Assembly: GCA_964019055.1 (NCBI GenBank)
Contig: OZ025206.1
Location: forward strand, 25,304,906-25,368,905
Length of the DNA: 64,000 bases
Direction of reading: 5' to 3'
Source of the DNA: Anthopleura xanthogrammica
Lineage: Eukaryota; Cnidaria; Anthozoa; Actiniaria; Actiniidae
Positions 11,480-20,191 of this stretch are shown here, piece after piece. Each line of letters opens with the position of its first letter. Position 1 is the first letter of the stretch. The notes beneath the pieces were generated by a model that did not search any database, was not told the DNA's origin, and saw nothing but the letters and a program-made list of their open reading frames with translations. The position numbers and the translations under genes are program-made.

Positions 11480-14400
11480 ATATAGAACCCAATGATGATG
11501 TCATTGTTTCAAATTAACAATGAAATAAGCTGGTTTTCAAAGATTTTTTTAGAATTACGACAATAATACGTCAAGCCCAGTAATTGTTAGACATTTAATG
11601 AAAAAAGAATTTTTTTGAACAAAGCTTTAATTTGATGTAAATCATTTGAAATCCTTTCTCCGCTGACAATTTATTTTGTCGTCGCAGAAAAAAGCAGGGA
11701 TTCAACACAGGCAGCCCAAGCTATGTTTAAGGGTAATCATGATCTCATGATTTCGATTATCGAGGAAATGGTATACACGAATTAAGAAATGGCGGCCATA
11801 TTGTTAAAAAAAAATAAAACATAACGAAATCAAAATATATTTACGTCAAGTTTATTGCTTCCTTTAGAGCTGTGAGACAAGGTCAAAACGATGGCCCTCA
11901 GAATGTTGAAATGCTCGATACGACGTGATTTTTAGCAGTAACTATTCCATACATAGATATGTTGTTTATGAAACAGTAGATTCAAACAGTACATTTAATT
12001 CTGCGAATCGACTTTTAGTTTTGAAGATATTTGAGGACAAAATCCAAGATTTGACTTCCAGAGGTGCTGGGTACCAGGTAGCCCCACCCCTCCCGTCTAA
12101 ATCAGGTCCCGTAAAATGATAACTGGTTTTACCTTGGCATTGTAAAAAGGCTTTGGCCATTAGTCACTTTTATATTTGATTTTATACACTTTAGTGTATA
12201 CTTCATGGCTTGGAACATAATTCATACTTTTAGTATACTATAGAATTTTTTTTGATATTATTATTGTTCAACAAACGTAACTGTGATTAAGGTCGGCACA
12301 TACGAAGAGTTTTACTCCCGGGTCATGCTCCCGAGGCACGCTCTTGGAGTAAACGGCTCCTTCGTGTGTAACAACAATTTCATGGATATATCGATCCTCG
12401 GGAGCAGAATTTTCACCCCGCGAAATGCTCCATGATATTAAACTGGGTGAGCATTCGAGAGCAAGATCCAGCGGGGAAAATTCAACAAACTTGAAAATGC
12501 TCCCTCGTGTGTTCCGACACTTGTTAAAAGGCAAATCAGTGGAAAATAGCACCAATCAAATTAGCTTATTTTTCATCCATAATTCCTTGCGCGAGAACTC
12601 TCGAACTCTTGTTCAAACTGAATGGCGTTTCCTTCGTGTCTACTGGCTGTGCAAAATGACCTTAGAGCAAAACCCCTCGTTTGTACAGTACCTTTAACCA
12701 GCAGGAACTAAATAGGCCTGCCCCTTTTGAGCATCACCTATGGCACGAACATAGTTAGTCAGGTTTCGGCACCAGCAGGAGAATCGAATCGGGCTGGGAT
12801 CGGAAAATAGAAATCACGAGGTACTATAGTATCGAAAAGAGCAACTTTGCAAAGGAAGCTTTGCATTAGAAATTCGCACCGCTACCACCATGCGGTTAAA
12901 CAAAATTCACTTCACTACTCACCCCCTCCCCCCTCCTCAATCCATTACTCGTTGAAGACAATCTACGAGGATTTCGATTATTTTTTTCAAAAATGTTTTC
13001 ACTTGCAAATCCCTGGTCCTAAGCCTTGCATCAAATACTTAATTTAATTTGGTCCAAATCACTTTCGTCAAAAATAATATATCAACGACCTTGAATATTA
13101 CCATTAATTATGTATCTCTGATTTGCATGGTATACCTGAGAACACTAGCTGAATATTTAAACTCGAGTTTATCGTTCCATGGCGGAATACGATGCATGAA
13201 ACAGTTTGTTCCAACCGACTCTTAACTTATTGTATATTTTTAGGCTAGCTTTTTGTTTCACTGAATTTTCGCTGTTTTACAATCGTAAATAATTTATAAA
13301 TTCACGGTAGCTTAACCGTTCAAAACTGTTCTATCTGAACAAATACAGCTGATCATAGCAAGAAAAACTGTCAGTTTTTGGGTGAGTTTTTGATGTTAAA
13401 TTTAGCAAGCTTAGGTACTAGAAACTAATGGTTTGTAATGCGGAAATATTATCCGGCTGTATCTTCCCAACAGGCAGTGAAAGCCCAAACAATTTGCTCT
13501 TAATCTAGATAATTCCTTCTCTTTATTAATTAAGGGCTTCCAGTGACGAAGAGAAACAATCTCTACTTTGTTTTTCAGGACTTTATGCCATTCTTAACTA
13601 AAAAAAAGACGAGAAAAAAACACCAAATTCCTTAAACCTGATCCACAATTTTGAGGGGAAATCTCCTCAAGTGTACTTGCACTTCAAAACTCGAAAGTCA
13701 AAATAAACTTTGCTAAATCTTTTGTCTTTTTCATTTGTCTAAATGTGACAAGCAAAGTCATTTGCATAATGCCTGGAGATATACTCTAATAATTTTTGTA
13801 ATAAAACAAAGTAACGTCTTCCTAAATGTGCCCATTTATGAATACTTCGAGTTGAGCAAAGCCGTTAAATATCCTTCGAATTATTCTTCTTTCTTCAGGG
13901 CAAGTTTTAATCAGTGTTTTTGGAGTAATTTTTGCTAAAAAATATATAAGTTATCATTCGAAACCGCAGGGTGCTAAAAGGTGAATTGCGTTGCCAACGA
14001 AGATGTAATAGTCCTGAATTGATATTACCCATAATTCGCAGGTAAAGTATAACCTCTTGAAGAAGGATTCGCAGCGTAGCAACTAAAATCACTTGGAAAG
14101 AATTCTAGCCCAGTTGGACGAACCAATTCAGGAAGCATCCAAAACTCATGTGTTTTGGTTTTTAGAAGAGATTTTTGGACTTTCCGCTGTAGTTTTTCTC
14201 AGTTGCCGCCAACGCAGCTCATCACAATCGAAGAAGGAAATTACTTGACGTGGGATAAAATCAACTTGTCCCATTGTTGACGTACAGACTATTAGCAAAG
14301 AAAGCTGTAAAGTGCTTGGAATTAATACACAATCTTCTCAAAACCGACCAAGAGAATTGCCTTAAAAGGAGTTCGAGTAATTTTGCAGCCAAAGTGCGTT

Positions 14401-14507
14401 TTAAAAAAAAAACACGGATACTCTTAAAACGGCGAATAATTCATCTCAAATCAAATCACAACATAATATGGAGAGCGAGGCGTAAATAGAACAGTGACTG
14501 AACAATA
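11480..14507. other. intergenic between CHMP5 and the MFSD6-like gene
   Basis: No coding exon recognised. It holds a foldback candidate at 12291-12520 and C-rich low complexity at 12910-12940. The last few hundred bases probably belong to the promoter and 5' UTR of the MFSD6-like gene. A short block at 11708-11726 (cacaggcagcccaagctatg) is shared with 37386-37404 and marks a minor dispersed repeat. Confidence 0.4.
12291..12520. repeat. imperfect foldback element
   Basis: GGTCGGCACATACGAAG at the left pairs imperfectly with the inverse of CTCGTGTGTTCCGACA at the right. Related cctcgtgtgt/cttcgtgtgt segments lie inside. Probably an old MITE; ends are approximate. Confidence 0.45.
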
Positions 14508-16466
14508 ATGGGAAAGCCAATACTTCGAGGTGGACTGTGGAAAACCAACTTTGAACAGCTAAAGAAATGGCTTCCGAACGCTTATTACTACTTGTTCTAT
14601 GGAGCTCTGGGCTCACTTTTTCCGTTTCTCAATATCTATTATAGATCTCTTGGTCTTAACCCGTGGCAGATTGGGATTCTTGGAGGAATTCGACCTCTCA
14701 TTGCCTTGTTCAGTGGTCCATTCTGGTGCTACGTGTCAAACCGTTATAAAGTACGAAAATTTATTTTACTGGCATCTTTAATAGGTTGGGTTGCTTTTAC
14801 ACTTCCAATTGCATTCATAAATCATGGTCAATCTGCAACCTGTCCCTCGATGGGTCCGGAGCCTTCCAACGAGACGAAATCTGATGAAAACCATCCCAAG
14901 TCATCGAAAAGAGAATTCATTACTAGTGATATATTCAGCGATTTCGATGAATTTTTGAAAAATTTTAAGGACAAAAAACATTCTGGCATTGCAAAGACGT
15001 ACTCTTCGAAAATTAATATAAATAATGGCAAAAATATCGACATCCAAAGTTCCGACCCCAGCCATGTTGATGAGAGAAGAGTCAGAAGGGACATTAGGTC
15101 TAAGAGTATAATAAAATTATCGGAGAAAAATCCGAGATTTGTTGATCTTGGGAAGCCATTTTTGAATAGCTTTTCTCTTTCGGGATTGACTTTCCGTAAA
15201 AAGCCAATTGGAGAAATAAGAAAACCTTATGATTTCAAATCGAGAGGAACTCATTATGCAAATAAGAGACAAAACCCCTACGCAAAGACTATTTTCATTG
15301 AGATTTTTTTCTTTGTCCTGTTAGGACAAATGTTCCAGACTCCAACTGATGATGTGAATATACAGTACGATGGAACATTTTTGGAGCCTTTAGGAGTTAT
15401 GTATCAAAATGTACCTGCTAAGAATAGCTTGTACAGCTCGCTTGGGATCGGTATTATCGCTTTGATAACTGGAGTACTCCTAAATATCGCTCCCAAATAT
15501 GAGATATGCGGCGAAGAGTACAGTGATTATCGTATTTTTTTTTTTATTTTTGGAATTTTAATCACTTCAGCGTTGCTGGTGTCATTAACGTTTTGTTTTA
15601 AGAACCGAAAGAAAAAAACGGGGTTTGAAGTCCTGTGGTGTTTAAAAGAGCTCTGTGTTCCACAGCATTTTTGCTTTGTTGGTATAGTTCTTCTTATGGG
15701 TACATTCCGAGGTGTGCTGTATAATTTCCTCTTCTGGAATATCATTGAAATAGACGGCACTGAAATCATAATAGGCGTAACAGTAGTAAGTCAGTACTTA
15801 TCTGACTCGATAATGGCCATGTCTGCGCCTATATTGATGAAATACATAGGTTACATAGGGATGATCTACCTTGGCCTAGCGTCCTATGCTCTAAGGTTTG
15901 TAATCTATTCTTGGCTCAGCACTCCAGATTCTGCCTGGGTCGTGCCATCGGTGGAACTCCTACAAGGGATCTCTCACTCAACTGCGTGGTCTGCCTTTAT
16001 CCTCTATGTCATAAATTACACTCCAAGATCTACCTATCCCGTAGGTATCTTCATCGTACAAGGGCTTTATCTTGGGGTTGGTTCGAGCTTTGGCGCGATG
16101 ATAAGTGGTGGTATGATCGAAGGTCTAGACGCTAACGTTACGTTTAGATTATTTGGTTTGGCCAGTATCATGTCTTGTCTTGTTTTTACCATGACACAAC
16201 CAACAGGTATAGATGAAATACTGCCCGATGAAGTTGAACCAATGTCACACTTTACTGATGAAGATGACTACTCTAGTTTGAGCGAAGAGGAGCTTTTGTT
16301 TGACTACAAAAGCCGGCAGAATATTATCTACATTCCGCCTAAAGAAGGAGAAGAAGATGAGATGGCCCAAAGAAAAAAAGTTATCCTTCCATCTACCAAT
16401 GCCCCTTTTGTGCCAACGATGATGGCGTTTGTCCATCCCCAAAACGAGAAGGAGCCAGTGGAATAA
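14508..16466 (+). CDS. MFSD6-like major facilitator superfamily transporter
   Basis: One uninterrupted frame of 652 residues. The N-terminal part fits the MFS_1-like/MFSD6 family: W-L-P-N-A-Y-Y-Y-L-F-Y-G-A-L-G-S-L-F-P-F-L (residues 21-41), then G-L-N-P-W-Q-I-G-I-L-G-G-I-R-P (49-63). Hydrophobic helices are near 25-45, 53-76 and 84-104. A long charged loop (about 106-261, with an RRVRR cluster) precedes F-I-E-I-F-F-F-V-L-L-G-Q-M-F-Q-T-P-T-D-D (263-282). Further helices are near 308-328, 342-364, 386-412, 420-445, 446-468, 480-504, 511-535 and 546-562. The C-terminus is cytosolic, acidic and basic. It is probably a plasma- or endomembrane transporter of unknown substrate; human MFSD6 is longer (about 790 residues). 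No RNA-level evidence for upstream coding exons; the start follows an in-frame, A-rich context. Family call is firm; orthology to MFSD6 versus MFSD6L is less so. Confidence 0.9.
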   Translation: MGKPILRGGLWKTNFEQLKKWLPNAYYYLFYGALGSLFPFLNIYYRSLGLNPWQIGILGGIRPLIALFSGPFWCYVSNRYKVRKFILLASLIGWVAFTLPIAFINHGQSATCPSMGPEPSNETKSDENHPKSSKREFITSDIFSDFDEFLKNFKDKKHSGIAKTYSSKININNGKNIDIQSSDPSHVDERRVRRDIRSKSIIKLSEKNPRFVDLGKPFLNSFSLSGLTFRKKPIGEIRKPYDFKSRGTHYANKRQNPYAKTIFIEIFFFVLLGQMFQTPTDDVNIQYDGTFLEPLGVMYQNVPAKNSLYSSLGIGIIALITGVLLNIAPKYEICGEEYSDYRIFFFIFGILITSALLVSLTFCFKNRKKKTGFEVLWCLKELCVPQHFCFVGIVLLMGTFRGVLYNFLFWNIIEIDGTEIIIGVTVVSQYLSDSIMAMSAPILMKYIGYIGMIYLGLASYALRFVIYSWLSTPDSAWVVPSVELLQGISHSTAWSAFILYVINYTPRSTYPVGIFIVQGLYLGVGSSFGAMISGGMIEGLDANVTFRLFGLASIMSCLVFTMTQPTGIDEILPDEVEPMSHFTDEDDYSSLSEEELLFDYKSRQNIIYIPPKEGEEDEMAQRKKVILPSTNAPFVPTMMAFVHPQNEKEPVE

Positions 16467-16528
16467 ATCCTGGCCGGCCACCAGTGAGCATGCATTCCAA
16501 TTGACTGTTTTCCGCCTTTGGCAAATTA

Positions 16529-16638
16529 AGTGTCATTCCCTGGAGTATCATTTCTTTGTTTAACGGTTACGCATGAGAAGACACGTGAATATGGATACAA
16601 CTCAAACAAAGAATCTTATTCTCAAGAGAATGACACGT
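16529..16638. mobile_element. 110-bp MITE, first copy
   Basis: The inverted ends, gtgtcattccctggagtatc and the inverse of ttctcaagagaatgacac, enclose catgagaagacac(g/a)tgaatatgg. A close copy lies at 32049-32159 beside the second TauE gene. A partial third arm (tctcgagtatcatttctttg) follows near 16690. Confidence 0.75.
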
Positions 16639-16839
16639 GGTCTGAAATGGGAATATTTGCATTACACCCAAAAAGAATAAGTCTTTCTTCTCGAGTATCA
16701 TTTCTTTGTTTTCCAGAATTCCTGGAACTAATTCTTGATTATCAATTTCTTGCCGGTTCGCATCAGCTTTAGAAGAATTACTATGAATCAAACAATGAAA
16801 AACTATTTGACGGTACTTGAGCAAATTATTATGTTCAAG

Positions 16840-17042
16840 GTAGCCTGCGTAGGGGCGCATTTTTGGGGCCGGGGCTGGGGAAGGGCTGGGGAGGGTTTTG
16901 GGAGAGGGGACTGGGGAGAGGAGGGGCGGGAAGGAGCCTTCCCTCTTCCCTCTGCCCTCCCCATTCCCCCTCGTCCTCTCCTCCACAGGCCCCCCAACCC
17001 TCCCCTACCCCCTCCTCCCAATATGGGCCGCTACGCAGGCTA
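16840..17042. mobile_element. G/C-skewed foldback MITE, 8-bp target duplication
   Basis: Same ends as 4195-4265: GTAGCCTGCGTAG and CTACGCAGGCTA. Flanks are TGTTCAAG (16832-16839) and TGCTCAAG (17043-17050), an 8-bp duplication with one mismatch. The left half is a run of G-tracts and the right half its C-rich partner, so it can form a long hairpin or a G-quadruplex. All open frames inside are low-complexity artefacts. Confidence 0.85.
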
Positions 17043-17134
17043 TGCTCAAGGCAGAAGCAAATAAATGATTGCACTAATTTAGGCATGGTTTAATTCGACA
17101 CATGTGAAATTCGACGTCTAAACCGGGTCTAATA

Positions 17135-17698
17135 CTCCAGTTTCGAGTTCTCTATAAGCCTATTCACAGTTTAAGAATTTGCGATTTTATCCCGAATTTC
17201 TCACCTTCTTTTGTTTAATTAAAAACAAAAGAAGGTTTATACAAAAGAAGGTGAGAAATTCGGGATAAAATCGCATGCGCACTGATAACGATTCTTAAAC
17301 TGTGAATAGGCTTATTCCTCAGTCTTAGCCTCAATCGTGCGTAAATTATTATCAGCACGGAGAGCAAAACCCGTGGAATTCTAAAGCAATGAGGCTTTAT
17401 CAGGTCTTGCGTGACATTTTAAATTTTAATCCAACAAAAACGAAAATATGATATTTGAAAAGAGCATACCAAAATTAGTAAAATTAGAAAGTTTGAAGTG
17501 GTTTTATTGAGTAGCGCCGAAGATATCAGCGACCGAAGTTGGCTGCCTTTACAAAAAAGTGAATGAAAAAAATTTGGGTAGGCAAGTTGTTGCCTACCAA
17601 CATATTTCCCATTGTCACGAGCTGTTAGTAATAATAAAGAATCTTACATGCTATTGAGGCTAAGACTGAGCAATATATAGAAAACTCGAAACTGGAGT
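17135..17698. mobile_element. outer foldback element split by a nested MITE
   Basis: Left end CTCCAGTTTCGAGTTCTCTA and right end inverse of AGAAAACTCGAAACTGGAG. The left arm continues with TCAGTCTTAGCCTCAAT only after the nested element at 17155-17314, whereas the right arm carries ATTGAGGCTAAGACTGA next to its end. Removing the insert restores an arm of about 45 bp. Confidence 0.85.
17155..17314. mobile_element. inner foldback MITE inserted in the outer arm
   Basis: Perfect ends TAAGCCTATTCACAGTTTAA and its inverse. The arms continue through gcgattttatcccgaatttc and the caccttcttttgt block on both sides, about 60 bp in all, with a short loop and a few unpaired bases. It was inserted at a TA in the outer element's left arm. 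Confidence 0.88.
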
Positions 17699-18253
17699 GT
17701 ATTGACGCGACAAATGATGCTGTGATTCTTCTTTTACTAAATAAACAAAGGGTTTACATTACCATATCACCTTGTAATGAGCACATAATTTTTATTACTT
17801 TAGCACGGTTCCTTCAAACTATTCCGCTAATCGTGCGCTGTGAATGTAAAGCACTTCGGATTTTTGTTCAGCGGTGGTACCCGAGTCTCAGAACGAGCGA
17901 GCGCGCGCACGTACTTTTGGCGCGATAGTTCCCGCCAAATCTACAGTGAGTCCATCACTATAAGCCATGGAAAGAACCATCATCGTCATCTCAATGAGGA
18001 AAAATATAATTTTTTTCCCAATAAATCGACTTTTCTTAGAGCAACTAATGCATAAATCAATGAAGGAAGGCGTTTGTTCCACTTTACCTTTTGCAAACCT
18101 TCCCACTAAAGACAACTATTCTTTGATTCATCTATTACTTGCAGATTTTTTTGATTCTTTTTCACTAATTCTGAAGAATTTCTATTTTTCAATTGACGTT
18201 TGACATTTAACGAAATGTTGCGACCAAGGGTTGATACGGTACTAGTTAATTAA
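17699..18253. other. intergenic
   Basis: No gene or clear element recognised. A GAGCGAGCGCGCGCAC stretch at 17893-17909 is CpG-rich against the AT-rich surroundings. Confidence 0.4.
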
Positions 18254-18352
18254 TAGTCTCCTCCGAAGGAAGCGTTCGTTTTCTTTTTGGGTTACCTGTG
18301 CCCTCTCAACACAGGGTGCCCAAGGGCGAACGCTACCTGCGGAGGAGGCTAG
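18254..18352. mobile_element. small foldback element
   Basis: TAGTCTCCTCCG...AGCGTTCG at the left pairs with CGAACGCT...CGGAGGAGGCTA at the right, with a second internal hairpin around ctgtgccctctcaacacag. No clear target duplication. Confidence 0.65.
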
Positions 18353-18498
18353 ATAAAACAGGTATTTTTACTTGATCTTGATTTGTTCCAAAAAAATATC
18401 ATAACTAAAGAGGTTGTTTTCATTTTTTGCACGAATAACATTAGTCTATCTCAGGGTGATTAATGATATCTATTATAAATCATCAATCGGACATGATC

Positions 18499-18571
18499 GG
18501 CCCCGTGGCCCAATGGATAAGGCATCTGACTACGAATCAGGGGATTCCAGGTTCGAGTCCTGGCGGGGTCG
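18499..18571 (+). tRNA. tRNA-Arg (ACG)
   Basis: A 73-nt cloverleaf. Acceptor GGCCCCG pairs with CGGGGTC (one G-T) and the discriminator is G. The D-arm is GGCCCAATGGATAAGGC. The anticodon arm is CTGAC-TACGAAT-CAG with anticodon ACG, and the T-arm CCAGG-TTCGAGT-CCTGG carries the B-box. A T-run pol III terminator follows (18574-18580). CCA is not encoded, as expected in eukaryotes. ACG would be edited to ICG to read CGU/CGC/CGA. Confidence 0.95.
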
Positions 18572-18715
18572 TAATTTTTTATTATTTAAGACTCTTTTTT
18601 CTTCTTCTTTTTTATTCCAGCCATCATTGGCATTAAAAAGAGCTGGTTTCGAACTAAGGCAAATTCAATTCGTTAGCTTGACACTAATATGCTAATTTTA
18701 TTGGCCACTTTAGAA

Positions 18716-18765
18716 TAGCCTGCTTCGCATAAGGTATTTGTCCGGTTGTGACGCGACGCAGGCTA
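18716..18765. mobile_element. 50-bp foldback MITE, perfect 8-bp target duplication
   Basis: Ends TAGCCTGC and GCAGGCTA, the same termini as the elements at 4195 and 16840. It is flanked by an identical CTTTAGAA at 18708-18715 and 18766-18773. It is the smallest of three family members here. Confidence 0.85.
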
Positions 18766-18773
18766 CTTTAGAA

Positions 18774-19166
18774 AAGAGCAAGAACATGGGGCGCTTTGAA
18801 TTTTAATCTACATTAGCCAAAAATATAAATCATCTCAATATTATATTAGTAAGTCTGGCAAAGTTAAACCTGATTGAATGAAAAGAAGTACATGACATGC
18901 ACTCTTTGTAAATTTTCCACACATGTGAAGGCTTGTAACTCTGGTCCTTTTTAACGAAACGTGTTCAAATTACTAATATTGAGATAGTTTATCAGATGAC
19001 AAAACGTTTTTGCTTATTAGATTAAAATTCAAAACTCGTCCCAGTCCCTTGCTCGTTTCTGAAGTGTCCAAGTTTCCTTTCATTTTTGCGATATATTAAT
19101 CAGTTACTGAGAAAAGTGGGTCCAGTTCTGGAGTAAATCTGATTGAAAGAAATGAAATATATAACC
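18774..19166. other. intergenic between the two tRNA genes
   Basis: No gene recognised. AT-rich sequence with no clear repeat boundaries. Confidence 0.4.
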
Positions 19167-19239
19167 GGCCCTGTGGCCTAATGGATAAGGCATCTGACTT
19201 CGGATCAGGGGACTCCAGGTTCGAGTCCTGGCGGGGTCG
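19167..19239 (+). tRNA. tRNA-Arg (TCG)
   Basis: A 73-nt cloverleaf nearly identical to the tRNA at 18499-18571 but with anticodon TCG in the loop CTTCGGA. Acceptor GGCCCTG pairs with CGGGGTC using two wobble pairs. T-arm CCAGG-TTCGAGT-CCTGG. A TTTT terminator lies at 19246-19249. It reads CGA codons. It and the ACG gene probably arose by local duplication and anticodon change. Confidence 0.94.
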
Positions 19240-20191
19240 TAAGTATTTTGCTGGACAGAGGACATTACTTGGGTAATCACACCCTTCTCCAAAATACTGG
19301 CAGCTGCAAATAATTAAATCTGAGTTAAAATTATAAACCACCAATCAGAGAAAGAAAAAAATATTTATTTCCCCTTCGTACAATGATATGATGTTTACAA
19401 ATAAAACTTTTGACGGATCTAGTTCATAGTCTTAGCTAGTAGTGCTGATAGTGTTATTTAGATTTGTACTATCAGTTTCAGATGTTATTCTATATGTCCT
19501 ATACCTTTTCATTGTTATTTCAAAGAGAAGCGCCTAGCATGGGACTTAGAGTCCCGTTCGCACTTTCCCCATTGGGTAGATAGCATTTGTAATTTTATTC
19601 TTATATGCCCAATAAATATGTAAAGAAAAATAATAGGCTGGAATAACTAAAGTTTTACGATCCAGCGAGGCTTTAGTGGTATGGTACTTCATATATGGTA
19701 CAAACACGTGGATCACCAAATACATTTATTGGTAGAGATAAGATAACGTACCATATACGACGTTCCTACCTTTCAGCAATAGCAAGATTTTTTTTTTGTA
19801 GAAATGCATCTATCGATCAGTTCACAACTCAACAACGTTATGCTCGTAGAATCTACAGCAATGTAACTACTGATCTGAGAACCTCGGGTATATATATCGA
19901 TCGTGCTCGCTAAAATTTTAAAATTTCGAACGTGGCCTATTGTACTATTAAGACCTATTAATTAAACATAAAAAATTATTAAATAAAAGAAAGTGAATAG
20001 TCACGCAATCTACTCTAATATTAAATCGAAGATCAGAAGATAATCAATGAATAATAATTATTCTGAATTAAAAATATGCACACACAAAAAATTGAAAAAA
20101 AAAGAGATTTTACACTCATCAATCGAATTCCAGATACGACCTCCGAAAAATTTCAGCGACAATAATTGTGTCTTGTAGCACTGAGCTGAGC
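19240..20191. other. 3' flank of TauE copy 1
   Basis: No confident gene. Segments near 19425-19445 (agtcttagctagta), 19632-19672 and 19985-20030 (gaaagtgaatagtcac) resemble sequences in the same order downstream of the second TauE copy (28497-28850). The tandem duplication therefore included this 3' flank. The 72-codon frame at 19695-19913 has no recognisable relatives. Confidence 0.5.

Noticed and set aside
16567..17093. Several G- or P-rich frames
   Set aside because: They translate the G-rich/C-rich arms of the MITE at 16840-17042.
19695..19913. 72-codon frame between the tRNA and TauE genes
   Set aside because: No family resemblance, no splice context, and the region is a degenerate duplicated flank.
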